Source: Anaerolineales bacterium UBA5069
GTDB lineage: Bacteria > Chloroflexota > Anaerolineae > Caldilineales > Caldilineaceae
Assembly: GCA_002415895.1 (NCBI GenBank)
Contig: DIAV01000226.1
Location: forward strand, 19,858-28,831
Reading direction: 5' to 3'
DNA: 8,974 bases
A program made the translations under genes and the position numbers. Below, piece by piece: positions 1 to 6,740 of this stretch (position 1 is its first letter; every line of letters starts with the position of its first letter). Under the pieces are notes generated by a model. The model saw nothing but the letters and a program-made list of their open reading frames with translations, was not told the DNA's origin and made no database searches.

Positions 1-41
1 TCTCCCCGGCCCTTTCATATTGGCGCTGACCGGTGCGTGCT

Positions 42-485
42 TCAGCCCGGCCCCTGGCCTTCGGCAAAGGCTCTAAAGTCATCAAGCAATTTCTGCGACT
101 CTTTCTTGATGGATCCCTGGATGAAAGGGCGCAGCAGCCGCATGAAGCCGCTGAACTGGAACTCGCTCTCGCTGACCCAGCGCGTGCGGTTTGGGCCATC
201 CTCAAAGAAGCGATTGTTCTGGATGTTATGTACACCTTGCGCATCATAGGTGCCGTTAAAGGCATCCGGCAGGTCGCGCAGGGTGATCGTCTCGATCATT
301 TCAACGCGGCGGCGATCGGTGGCATAGACGAGTTTGGATTTTGCGCCTGGCTCGCCAGGTGTGCCGCTTACATGTTCAAAGCTCTGCAGCCCTTCCTGCC
401 ACTGCTTGAGGTTGTCAGGATTATCGAAAAGTTCGATCACACGGGTGCGCGGCAGATTGATGGTTACCTCATTGGTGTACTTCAT
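42..485 (-). CDS. SRPBCC-fold (START/Bet v1-like) small protein
   Basis: This encodes 147 residues. The opening (MKYTNEVTINLPRTRVIELF, then DNPDNLKQW) is the typical first strand and helix of the SRPBCC superfamily, often labelled polyketide cyclase/dehydrase. Beta-rich middle segments follow (KSKLVYATDRR, VEMIETITLRDLP, TRWVSESEFQFSG). The C-terminal part (SIKKESQKLLDDFRAFAE, about 126-143) reads as the long amphipathic helix that closes the ligand cavity. There is no signal peptide or membrane segment, so it is probably cytosolic. The start is supported by an AGGAGA Shine-Dalgarno on the minus strand (491-496), five bases before the ATG. The family binds hydrophobic ligands or acts in varied reactions, and nothing here fixes a substrate. 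It is divergent from mreB and appears to stand alone. The fold is fairly sure; the specific function is unknown. Confidence 0.8.
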   Translation of the reverse strand: MKYTNEVTINLPRTRVIELFDNPDNLKQWQEGLQSFEHVSGTPGEPGAKSKLVYATDRRRVEMIETITLRDLPDAFNGTYDAQGVHNIQNNRFFEDGPNRTRWVSESEFQFSGFMRLLRPFIQGSIKKESQKLLDDFRAFAEGQGPG

Positions 486-560
486 GCGGCTCTCCTCTCG
501 AGCGATCTACTGGCGTCATGCCGGCCATGGATGCAGGGGGAAGTGCGCGGGCACGGGCAG

Positions 561-589
561 AGTCTAGCACAAGTGTTCTCTTTGATCAA
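561..589 (-). promoter_or_regulatory. Candidate sigma-70 promoter of the SRPBCC gene
   Basis: On the minus strand, TTGATC (584-589) and TAGACT (561-566) are separated by 17 bases. Each hexamer matches 4 of 6 consensus bases. Transcription would begin near 554, leaving a leader of about 70 bases before the ATG at 485. This is a prediction from motif and spacing only. Confidence 0.4.
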
Positions 590-637
590 CCCTGTCGAAA
601 GACCCGCCCAGGGCTTCTCAAAAATCGTCAATGCGCG

Positions 638-652
638 GGAGAGAGGGCACGG
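638..652. repeat. Partial third copy of the inverted-repeat arm
   Basis: GGAGAGAGGGCACGG is the reverse complement, with a single inserted base, of CCGTGCCCCTCTCC in the neighbouring arm (664-677). It can therefore compete with the distal arm at 758-780 for pairing with 655-677. It may be a decayed end of an older copy. Confidence 0.45.
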
Positions 653-654
653 CA

Positions 655-780
655 ACCTCACCCCCGTGCCCCTCTCCATGCGGAGAGGAGTGCAAAACAA
701 CCATGCATGACGTCGGGGCGTTGTCCTGATGCAGTTGCTGTGCTCCCCTCTCCGCCTGGAGAGGGGCACGGGGGTGAGGT
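655..780. repeat. MITE-like long imperfect inverted repeat (CCTCACCCCC family)
   Basis: The outer arms are a perfect 23-base inverted pair: 655-677 (beginning ACCTCACCCCCGTGCCC) and 758-780. Inside each arm lies a second small hairpin: CCTCTCC/GGAGAGG at 671-688 and CCCCTCTCC/GGAGAGGGG at 745-766. The interior also pairs in part (GCA..CAAC near 691 with GTTG..GC near 735, and TGCAT with ATGCA), so nearly the whole 126 bases can fold on itself. No open frame for a transposase and no clear target-site duplication are visible. It resembles the dispersed CCTCACCCC..GGGGTGAGG repeats common in Chloroflexota and some other GC-rich bacteria. Mobility is inference. Confidence 0.65.
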
Positions 781-838
781 GTCGTTTGGCCCACGCGCAC
801 TGCTCCAATGGTGGATGGAACCGGCATAAAATCGAGAG

Positions 839-863
839 GTCGCGCAGGCAAGGGGTGCGCGAC
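839..863. repeat. Perfect 8-bp hairpin GTCGCGCA/TGCGCGAC
   Basis: GTCGCGCA (839-846) and TGCGCGAC (856-863) are perfectly complementary around a 9-base loop. There is no T-run after it on either strand, so it is not a standard terminator. It shares the GCGCA/TGCGC core with the palindrome at 909-923. Confidence 0.45.
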
Positions 864-908
864 GCAGCGACAAAGTGGCTCGCGCACAGCAAAGGCAACC
901 ACAGGACG

Positions 909-923
909 CGCGCATAGTGCGCG
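909..923. promoter_or_regulatory. Palindrome just upstream of the mreB promoter
   Basis: CGCGCA-TAG-TGCGCG is a perfect 6-bp-arm palindrome ending 17 bases before the proposed -35 hexamer. The position would suit a regulator site. The GC-rich composition raises the chance of coincidence, and no regulator is identified. Confidence 0.3.
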
Positions 924-940
924 AATTGCGTGTAGCGCGT

Positions 941-969
941 TTGTGGCCTCTTGCGGACAAGCGTATAAT
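941..969 (+). promoter_or_regulatory. Likely mreB promoter
   Basis: A perfect TATAAT (964-969) stands 17 bases after TTGTGG (941-946). The -35 is only a half match, but the -10 is exact in GC-rich surroundings. Transcription would start near 976, giving a leader of about 170 bases. The leader contains a 7-bp hairpin (GTACATG/CGTGTAC around an ATTT loop, 1012-1029). Confidence 0.55.
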
Positions 970-1148
970 AGACAGCTGTGAAGGTTTGCGTGCCGGGGTA
1001 TCGTGTTGGGTGTACATGATTTCGTGTACTTGCTGACCGCGCGCACGGCGGACAATCACAAACAGAGCACGGCGACAGCGCATTGCGACACACCCGCCAC
1101 AGGGTGCAGCCGCCCCTCGCTGCTTGGACAAAGCGGTTTCCTCTCTTC

Positions 1149-2162
1149 ATGTTAGAAAAGCACATTGGGATAGACCTCGGCACGGTTAACGTGCTGGTCC
1201 ACGTTAAAGGGCGCGGCATTGTCATGCACGAGCCCTCAGTCGTGGCCATACGCCCGCGCGACAACACCATGGTTGCCGTGGGCCACGAGGCATACGACAT
1301 GCTCGGCCGCTCGCCGGAGAGCATCGAAGTCGTGCGTCCCATGCGCGACGGCGTCATTGCCGACTTCGTCGTCACCGAAGCCATGCTGCGCTACTTCATT
1401 CAGGCAGTGGTGGGCGGGCGGCGCACCTTCTTTCGCCCCAAAGTCATGATCAGCACACCGCGCGGTGTCACCAGCGTGGAGGAGCGCGCCGTCCACGACG
1501 CCGCCATGCAGGCCGGCGCGGGCGCGGCCTATTTGATACCCGAACCGCTGGCCGCTGCCTATGGCGCGGGCCTGCCGATTGGCACGCCCACCGGCAATAT
1601 GGTTGTGGACATGGGCGGCGGCACCACCGAGGCCGCGGTTGTCTCCATGTATGACATTGTGACATGGAGCAGCGTGCGCGTGGGCGGCAATCGCTTTGAT
1701 GAAGCGATCATGAACTACGTGCGCAAGAAGTACAACATGCTCATTGGCGAACAAACCGCCGAGGAGATCAAGATCGCCATTGGCAGCGCACTGCCCATGG
1801 AGCAGGATCGCTCGGTGGAAGTGCGCGGGCGCGACCAGGTCACGGGGCTGCCGCGCATTATGCAAATCAGCTCCAGCGAGATCACCGAGGCCATGCAGGA
1901 GCCGCTCATGGCGGTGGCGAGCACAGTACGCGCCACACTGGAGAAGTGCCCGCCCGAACTGGCCGCCGACATCATTGACCGCGGCATGGTGCTGACGGGT
2001 GGCGGCGCACAACTGCGCAACATAGCCCAGTTGATTACGCAGGAAACAGGCGTGCCGGCCTATGTGGCCGAAAACCCCATTGCCTGTGTGGCGCTGGGCG
2101 CCGGCCGCGCCCTGGAGAATTACGAAATCATGCGGCGCAGCCTGCCGCTGGTGCCGAACTAG
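1149..2162 (+). CDS. mreB: Rod shape-determining protein MreB (bacterial actin)
   Basis: This encodes 337 residues, the normal length for MreB, an ATP-dependent membrane-associated filament that guides lateral cell-wall synthesis. The actin-fold motifs appear in order: phosphate-1 ([15 protein letters not shown], 7-21), the EP motif with catalytic-type Glu132 ([13 protein letters not shown]), phosphate-2 (DMGGGTTE, 154-161), the connect region ([10 protein letters not shown], 205-214) and the adenosine motif ([10 protein letters not shown], 281-290). The usual EEP is PEP here, but the Glu aligned with actin Gln137 is kept. The frame is open back to a TTG at 1083, but the family start fits ATG 1149 ([11 protein letters not shown]), so I chose that. 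The Shine-Dalgarno is weak or absent. mreC and mreD do not follow; ridA does. Confidence 0.96.
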   Translation: MLEKHIGIDLGTVNVLVHVKGRGIVMHEPSVVAIRPRDNTMVAVGHEAYDMLGRSPESIEVVRPMRDGVIADFVVTEAMLRYFIQAVVGGRRTFFRPKVMISTPRGVTSVEERAVHDAAMQAGAGAAYLIPEPLAAAYGAGLPIGTPTGNMVVDMGGGTTEAAVVSMYDIVTWSSVRVGGNRFDEAIMNYVRKKYNMLIGEQTAEEIKIAIGSALPMEQDRSVEVRGRDQVTGLPRIMQISSSEITEAMQEPLMAVASTVRATLEKCPPELAADIIDRGMVLTGGGAQLRNIAQLITQETGVPAYVAENPIACVALGAGRALENYEIMRRSLPLVPN

Positions 2163-2167
2163 ACGGC

Positions 2168-2210
2168 ATTATCAACATTATCAACTATCAATTATTGCTG
2201 ATTATTGATA
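2168..2210. repeat. AT-rich tandem 9-mer plus hairpin between mreB and ridA
   Basis: ATTATCAAC occurs twice in tandem (2168-2176 and 2177-2185). An imperfect hairpin follows, TATCAATTAT/ATTATTGATA (2186-2195 with 2201-2210, nine of ten pairs, 5-base loop). The AT-rich composition contrasts sharply with the flanking genes. No T-run follows the stem, so it is a poor intrinsic terminator. The TCAAC-style units resemble those in the recD2/rpsO palindrome. Confidence 0.55.
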
Positions 2211-2212
2211 AT

Positions 2213-2241
2213 TTGTAATTGCTAACTAAATCCTTTATACC
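2213..2241 (+). promoter_or_regulatory. Weak candidate ridA promoter
   Basis: TTGTAA (2213-2218) and TATACC (2236-2241) are 17 bases apart. Transcription would begin near 2248, only about eight bases before the ATG and inside the GAGG ribosome site. The site therefore sits awkwardly with the Shine-Dalgarno, and ridA may instead be read through from mreB. Confidence 0.25.
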
Positions 2242-2255
2242 TGGACGAGGTCATC

Positions 2256-2639
2256 ATGCGCGAAGCCATTGCCACCAGTCTTGCCCCTGCCGCTTTGGGG
2301 CCCTATTCACAGGCTATCAAGACAGATACGCTGCTCTTCTGCTCCGGCCAGTTGGGGCTGGATCCCGAAAGCGGCCTGCTGGTTGAAGGCGGTGTTGAGG
2401 CACAGGCGAAGCAGGCGCTGGCCAATCTGCGCGCCGTACTCGAGGCAGGCGGCAGCAGCATGGCGCGCGTTGTCAAGACTGTCATCTTCCTGGCCGACAT
2501 GGCCGACTTTGCCACCGTCAACGGCGTCTATGCGCAGGAGTTCCTCAACACGCCGCCGGCGCGCAGCACCGTGCAGGTGGCTGGCCTGCCCAAGGGTGGC
2601 CTGGTGGAAATTGAAATGATTGCCCTGTGCAATTCCTGA
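2256..2639 (+). CDS. ridA: RidA family reactive intermediate/imine deaminase
   Basis: This encodes 127 residues, the usual size for the RidA/YjgF/YER057c/UK114 family. In the RidA subgroup, trimeric enzymes hydrolyse reactive enamine/imine intermediates such as 2-aminoacrylate to keto acids and ammonia, protecting PLP enzymes in the cytosol. The sequence shows GPYSQAI (15-21), SGQLGLDP (30-37), Q51 and the C-terminal signature PPARSTVQVAGLPKGGLVEIE (100-120). Arg103 and Glu118 align with the E. coli catalytic-site Arg105 and Glu120, so it should be an active deaminase rather than a non-catalytic homologue. A GAGG (2247-2250) lies five bases before the ATG. It follows mreB by 93 bases and may share its transcript. 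Confidence 0.93.
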   Translation: MREAIATSLAPAALGPYSQAIKTDTLLFCSGQLGLDPESGLLVEGGVEAQAKQALANLRAVLEAGGSSMARVVKTVIFLADMADFATVNGVYAQEFLNTPPARSTVQVAGLPKGGLVEIEMIALCNS

Positions 2640-2855
2640 TTCCGGTTTCATCTGTCTTTGTCAGTCCAGTCCGTCCCGTGCGCTCATTTGTTTTGCCCAA
2701 TGAGCAACCCGCTCGGCGCTGTGCAGTTGCTTGCTCTGCGCCCTCTTTCGCGATTATGTGCCCCTGGGGTGGATGGCAAAGTTGTACACCCTGCGCCACA
2801 AAATGATCAATAAAGCTGTGCTGATCGAACAAAATGTGTGCAGGGTTACACAAGT
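2640..2855. other. Non-coding gap between ridA and the S1 gene
   Basis: No credible gene is seen. A possible hairpin, AGCAAC (2703-2708) with GTTGCT (2726-2731), lies soon after ridA but lacks a T-run. A longer inverted repeat sits at 2782-2853, right against the S1-gene promoter. Confidence 0.5.
2782..2853. repeat. Spaced inverted repeat upstream of the S1-gene promoter
   Basis: TTGTACACCCTGC (2782-2794) and GCAGGGTTACACAA (2840-2853) are complementary except for small offsets, with the ACCCTGC/GCAGGGT core and the TTGT/ACAA ends matching. They are 45 bases apart. The downstream arm ends two bases before the -35 hexamer. It could be a paired operator or chance. Confidence 0.3.
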
Positions 2856-2884
2856 TTGGCATTCTCTCGCGGACGCACTATAAT
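2856..2884 (+). promoter_or_regulatory. Strong sigma-70 type promoter of the S1 gene
   Basis: TTGGCA (2856-2861), a 17-base spacer and a perfect TATAAT (2879-2884) make this the best promoter match in the window. The expected start is near 2891, giving a leader of about 32 bases that contains the GGAGG site. Strong expression is what one expects for a ribosomal-type protein. Confidence 0.7.
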
Positions 2885-2922
2885 TTGCAGTAATTCTATT
2901 TTCTGGAGGCATCTTCCATCGT

Positions 2923-4224
2923 ATGATTACTCGTGAAATGTTTGCTGAGGCGTACCCCGCCGACCACCCAATGGCAGCCCTGCTGGACGAGATTGACGGT
3001 TCACTGCAGGAACCCCAGACCGGTGAAATCCGCACAGGAATTCTTGTCGACAAGCGACCGAACGAGCTGCTCATTGACATCGGCTTCAAGTCCGAAGGCG
3101 TTGTCGCGGGGCGGGAGCTGGAGCGCGTCCATGAGTATTTCCAGACGCTGAATCTGGGCGATGAAGTGCCTGTCTACATTATGCGTGAAGACAAGGAAGG
3201 CACCGTACAGCTCAGCATCAGCCGCGCGATGGCGGAGAAGGATTGGGACACGGCAGAGGAATTGATGAAGTCGCAGGCGATGTTCGAAGCCATGGTTGAG
3301 TCCTTCAACCGCGGCGGCGTCATCGTCAAGCTGGGCCAGGTGCGCGGCTTTGTGCCCGCAAGCCAGCTTGTGAGCGGCGTGCAGCAGGCTGCCAATGCCG
3401 AGGACAACTCGGAAGAGCGCTGGGCTGCGCTCTTCGGGGAGGAGCTCAAGCTCAAGGTCATTGACATTGACCGCAAGCGCAACCGCCTGATCCTTTCGGA
3501 GCGGCTGGCCATGCGCGAGTGGCGGCGCAAGCAGAAGGAGCAACTGCTCGAATCGCTGCGCGAAGGTGATGTCTACGACGGCGTCATCAGCAGCATTGCG
3601 GACTTTGGCGCCTTTGTGGACCTGGGCGGGGCTGACGGTCTGATCCACCTGAGCGAACTGGCCTGGAACCGTGTCAACCATCCCAGCGAAGTGGTGAAGG
3701 TAGGCGAGAAGGTGAAGGTGCAGATTCTGAGCATCGACACCGAGCGCCGCCGCATTGGCCTGAGCATGCGTCGCCTGGCGCCGCAGCCGTGGGAAATCGT
3801 CAACAACAGCTACGAAGTGGGGCAGGTCGTGCGCGGCCGCGTCACCAAGCTGGTGAACTTTGGCGCCTTTGCCCGCATTGGCGACAGTGGCGTTGAGGGG
3901 TTGATTCACATTAGTGAGCTGGCCGAGCGCCGCATCAATCACCCGAAGGAAGTGGTGAACGAGGGCGAAGAGTACGACCTGCGCATTATTCGCATTGATA
4001 CCGACAAGCGCCGCCTGGGCTTGAGCCTGAAGCAGGCGCTGCCGCCCGAAGCAGCCGAGAGCGAACTCGACTGGCAGATTGCGCCCAGCGACGAGAACGA
4101 AGCGGCTGATAGTGACAACGCCGTTGTGGCCGATGCCGTGGCCGACCCTGTGGTTGAGATCGTTGCCGTCGAGACAGTGGCCGAAGTGGCCGCCCCTGAG
4201 GAGCTTGCCGTCGCCGAGGCGTAA
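2923..4224 (+). CDS. rpsA: 30S ribosomal protein S1-like protein, four S1 domains
   Basis: This encodes 433 residues with four OB-fold S1 RNA-binding domains, at about 33-101, 118-193, 211-283 and 297-371. Domains 3 and 4 are the most canonical ([25 protein letters not shown] and [24 protein letters not shown]). Domain 2 is the most divergent and carries an inserted acidic loop near 155-166. The tail (372-433) is low-complexity, rich in Ala, Val, Glu and Asp, and probably disordered. S1 helps mRNA bind the small ribosomal subunit. E. coli S1 has six domains, and four-domain forms are usual in many other phyla. TGGAGG (2904-2909) lies 13 bases before the ATG, a long spacing; an in-frame ATG at 2938 is less likely as the start. 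The family is certain; calling it the true ribosomal S1 is likely but not proven. Confidence 0.88.
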   Translation: MITREMFAEAYPADHPMAALLDEIDGSLQEPQTGEIRTGILVDKRPNELLIDIGFKSEGVVAGRELERVHEYFQTLNLGDEVPVYIMREDKEGTVQLSISRAMAEKDWDTAEELMKSQAMFEAMVESFNRGGVIVKLGQVRGFVPASQLVSGVQQAANAEDNSEERWAALFGEELKLKVIDIDRKRNRLILSERLAMREWRRKQKEQLLESLREGDVYDGVISSIADFGAFVDLGGADGLIHLSELAWNRVNHPSEVVKVGEKVKVQILSIDTERRRIGLSMRRLAPQPWEIVNNSYEVGQVVRGRVTKLVNFGAFARIGDSGVEGLIHISELAERRINHPKEVVNEGEEYDLRIIRIDTDKRRLGLSLKQALPPEAAESELDWQIAPSDENEAADSDNAVVADAVADPVVEIVAVETVAEVAAPEELAVAEA

Positions 4225-4252
4225 GCCACGCGCAGCAGGACGTGTATGCAAC

Positions 4253-4293
4253 AAAAAAACAGCCGGCCCCATGCATGGGACCGGCTGTTTTTT
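4253..4293. terminator. Bidirectional intrinsic terminator shared by the S1 gene and recD2
   Basis: The stem ACAGCCGG..CCGGCTGT continues through CCC/GGG around a central ATGCAT, with one C-A mismatch. It is flanked by seven A on the left (4253-4259) and six T on the right (4288-4293), so it works as a U-tract terminator on both strands. It lies 28 bases after the S1 stop and 23 bases beyond the recD2 stop, ending both convergent transcripts. Confidence 0.9.
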
Positions 4294-4316
4294 ATGCTGG
4301 CGGCCCTGTTAAAGCC

Positions 4317-6695
4317 TCACTTCGCCCGTGGCTGTTCCTCCACCACCCCAAAGGCCACGCGCAGAACTCTCTCGCGCAGCCCCGTGTAGCGCCGGTTCGT
4401 GTGGGCGTTGCGCACGGCCTGGGCAATTGCGCGCGGCTCTCCCACCAGCACCACCAGGCGGCGCGCCCGCGTCACCGCCGTGTAGAGCAGGTTGCGCTGG
4501 AGCATGAAGCCGTGGCTGGAGAGCACGGGCAGCACCACGGCCGCGTATTCGCTGCCCTGGCTCTTGTGCACGCTCACGGCAAAAGCATGCGTTAACTCGT
4601 CCAGTTCATAGGGTTCATAGGCCACCGCGCGGCCGTCAAACTCAACCGTCAACTGGTTCTGCTCGGCATCAACCTTAGTTACTGTGCCGATGTCCCCATT
4701 AAAAACTTCCTTGTCGTAATTGTTGCGCAATTGCATCACGCGGTCGCCCGCGCGCAGTGTGCGCGGGCCGGCGCGCTTCTCGCCCTTGCCGGCGCCGGGT
4801 GGATTCAGTGCTTGTTGCAGCGCCTCGTTGAGCGCCGCCACGCCCGCCTCGCCTTTGTGAATGGGCGAGAGCACCTGAATGTCGCGCGGGGGAATGGCAA
4901 AGCGGCGCGGGATGCGTGCGTGCACAATTTCCACGCAGAGTTCGCGCACCCGCTCGGGCGAATTCGCGCGAAAAATGAAGAAATCCAGCGCGCGCTGGTT
5001 GTCAAAGAGGGGCATCTCGCCGGCGTTGATGCGGTGCGCGTTGCTAATGATGTACGAGCCCTCCTGCTGGCGGAAGATCGTGTCGAGGCGCACGACGGCG
5101 GCGCGGCTGCGCGCCGGGTGTGCAAGCAGCGGGCTGTTGGCAGGGGGCGCGGGTTGCGCCTGCATCTGCTCAATCGCGCCAATGACATCGCGCAGCACAT
5201 TGCCCGCGCCTACACTGGGCAACTGGTCCACATCACCCACCAGCAGCAGGTGCATCCCTGTGGGCAGCGCCTTGACAAGGTGGTTGAGCAGCAGCATGTC
5301 GAGCATGGAGGCTTCATCCACAATCAGCAGGTCGGCGTCCAGCGGAAAGGCGTCGTTGCGCGAGAAGGCATGCGCCCCGTCGCCGCCCCGCTTCACCTCC
5401 AACATGCGGTGGATGGTGCGCGCCTCCTGGCCCGTACTCTCGGCAAGGCGCTTGGCGGCGCGGCCCGTGGGCGCAGCCAGCAGCACCTGCTTGCCGTGGC
5501 GCACGCACAGTTCAAGCACAGCGCGCAGCGTGGTCGTCTTGCCGGTGCCCGGGCCACCGGTGAGCACCGCCACGCGCCTGGTGAGTGCCGTGCGAATGGC
5601 CTCGCGCTGGTGAGGCGCATAGGTGAGTGAAAACTCGCGCTCCAACTCTGCGGTCAGGGTCTCCCACGGCGTGGCGTCGCCAAAAACATCCTCCAGGCGG
5701 CTGCGCGGGGCCATAAGCAAACGGCGCAGCCCGTTGGCCGAGCCCACTTCGGCATAGTAGAGGGGCGCAAGATAGATTACCGGCTCGGCCAGCAGCACGG
5801 GGTGGTTTTGGGGCGCCGTGATATCGGGCGGCGCGGTGTAGCCAATCGCCTCGCCGCCGGGCGCGCCGGCCAGCACAATGTCGCCGGCTACCCAGGCGTG
5901 GAGCAGCCCTGCGGCCACGTCAGCGGGCGCCACATGCAAGAGCGCCGTCGCCTCATCCATCAGCGCAGCATAGGGGGAGAGCACATTGCCCTCATCGGTG
6001 GCGCGACTGAGGGCATAGGAAATGCCTGCACCCACGCGCTTGGGGTCTGCCGACGTAATACCCAGCGCGTGGGCAATCGCGTCGGCCGTGACAAAGCCCA
6101 CGCCATAGACCTCGGCGGCAAGGCGGTAGGGATCAGCCTGAATTTTGGCGACCGATTCATCGCCCCATGCCTTGTAAATTCGTGCGGCCAGCGCTGCACT
6201 CACATTGTGACTCTGCAAAAAGAGCATTACGCTCTTGATGGCGCGCTGTTCGTTCCACGCCGACACAATCTGCTCAATGCGCTTGCGCCCAATCCCGGGC
6301 ACGTCGGTCAGCCGTTCGGGGTCACGCTCAATCACGTCGAGCGTTTGAATGCCGAAGCGCTTGACGAGCCGCTGCGCCATCACCGGCCCCACGCCGCGAA
6401 TGAGGCCGCTGCCCAGGTATTTCTCAATGCCCTCCAGCGTGACAGGCAGCGAGGTTTGCACCTGTTCGGCCACAAACTGGCGGCCATAGTCGGGGTGCAC
6501 AATCCAGTGACCGTCAATGGTCACATATTCACCCACGGCCACGGCGGCCAGCGTCCCCACGACAGTAACCGGTGGGGGCGGCTTGCTGTGCGGGCCTTCG
6601 CCTACCACCGGGTCAGGCGCCAGGCGCGCGACGGTGTAGCCGGTCTCCTCGTTTTGGTAGGTAAAGCGTTCGATGACGCCGCGCACGGTTTCCAT
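4317..6695 (-). CDS. recD2: RecD2-type 5'-3' DNA helicase (superfamily 1)
   Basis: This encodes 792 residues, a stand-alone RecD2 like those of Deinococcus and Bacillus (YrrC), which act without RecBC. The N-terminal domain (1-85) is followed by helix-hairpin-helix DNA-binding segments (GSGLIRGVGPVMAQRL 95-110, LTDVPGIGRKRI 129-140, VYGVGFVTADAIA 196-208). The helicase motifs follow: Q motif (YAPHQREAI 359-367), Walker A (GGPGTGKT 380-387), Ia (APTGRAAKRL 408-417), Walker B (LLIVDEAS 456-463), III (GDVDQLPSVGAG 487-498), IV (FRQ 541-543), V (VHKSQGSE 709-716) and VI (YTAVTRAR 738-745). The frame extends to 6734, but the family start METVRGVIERF fits ATG 6695. No Shine-Dalgarno precedes it. 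All catalytic motifs are intact. The family role is repair and replication-fork processing. Confidence 0.95.
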   Translation of the reverse strand: METVRGVIERFTYQNEETGYTVARLAPDPVVGEGPHSKPPPPVTVVGTLAAVAVGEYVTIDGHWIVHPDYGRQFVAEQVQTSLPVTLEGIEKYLGSGLIRGVGPVMAQRLVKRFGIQTLDVIERDPERLTDVPGIGRKRIEQIVSAWNEQRAIKSVMLFLQSHNVSAALAARIYKAWGDESVAKIQADPYRLAAEVYGVGFVTADAIAHALGITSADPKRVGAGISYALSRATDEGNVLSPYAALMDEATALLHVAPADVAAGLLHAWVAGDIVLAGAPGGEAIGYTAPPDITAPQNHPVLLAEPVIYLAPLYYAEVGSANGLRRLLMAPRSRLEDVFGDATPWETLTAELEREFSLTYAPHQREAIRTALTRRVAVLTGGPGTGKTTTLRAVLELCVRHGKQVLLAAPTGRAAKRLAESTGQEARTIHRMLEVKRGGDGAHAFSRNDAFPLDADLLIVDEASMLDMLLLNHLVKALPTGMHLLLVGDVDQLPSVGAGNVLRDVIGAIEQMQAQPAPPANSPLLAHPARSRAAVVRLDTIFRQQEGSYIISNAHRINAGEMPLFDNQRALDFFIFRANSPERVRELCVEIVHARIPRRFAIPPRDIQVLSPIHKGEAGVAALNEALQQALNPPGAGKGEKRAGPRTLRAGDRVMQLRNNYDKEVFNGDIGTVTKVDAEQNQLTVEFDGRAVAYEPYELDELTHAFAVSVHKSQGSEYAAVVLPVLSSHGFMLQRNLLYTAVTRARRLVVLVGEPRAIAQAVRNAHTNRRYTGLRERVLRVAFGVVEEQPRAK

Positions 6696-6701
6696 AAGGC
6701 T

Positions 6702-6707
6702 ATTGTA
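6702..6707 (-). promoter_or_regulatory. Possible -10 element giving a leaderless recD2 mRNA
   Basis: On the minus strand TACAAT (6702-6707) ends six bases before the ATG, so transcription would start at or next to the A of the start codon (6695). No ribosome binding site is seen before the ATG, which fits leaderless translation. No good -35 lies at 17 bases (GTCTAC). TTGTGT occurs 21 bases away (6729-6734). Confidence 0.3.
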
Positions 6708-6740
6708 CACGGGGGTGCAAGGGGGTAGACACAAGGGGTA

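Larger units (their letters stand above)
486..1148. other. Long non-coding block between the SRPBCC gene and mreB
   Basis: This is 663 bases without a convincing gene. Open frames exist on both strands, but they run through inverted repeats, lack ribosome binding sites and show repeat-derived peptides such as LTPVPLS. The block holds the SRPBCC promoter, the MITE-like inverted repeat, two GC-rich hairpins, the mreB promoter and an mreB leader of about 170 bases. An 8-base direct repeat (GCACGGCG at 1043-1050 and 1067-1074) lies in that leader. Confidence 0.7.

Noticed and set aside
1..18. Possible start of a next minus-strand gene (ATG at 18-16)
   Set aside because: Only six codons are visible, with no clear ribosome site before the ATG. 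It lies 23 bases after the SRPBCC stop and could be a downstream gene, but it cannot be supported.
482..1384. 300-residue open frame on the minus strand across the SRPBCC-mreB gap
   Set aside because: It overlaps the mreB 5' end, runs through both arms of the inverted repeat, has odd composition (Arg, Cys and Thr rich) and no domain. It is best explained by GC-rich DNA with few stops.
1236..2012. 258-residue open frame antisense to mreB
   Set aside because: It is a shadow of the mreB codons, rich in His and Ala, with no ribosome site and no recognisable family.
2702..2736. Intrinsic terminator for ridA
   Set aside because: A 6-bp stem (AGCAAC/GTTGCT) is present, but the loop is long and no T-run follows, so I do not call a terminator.
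3001..4272. 423-residue open frame antisense to the S1 gene
   Set aside because: The plus-strand frame has four clear S1 domains, a promoter and a ribosome site. The antisense product is His/Leu/Val-rich without any domain, and its frame begins inside the shared terminator.
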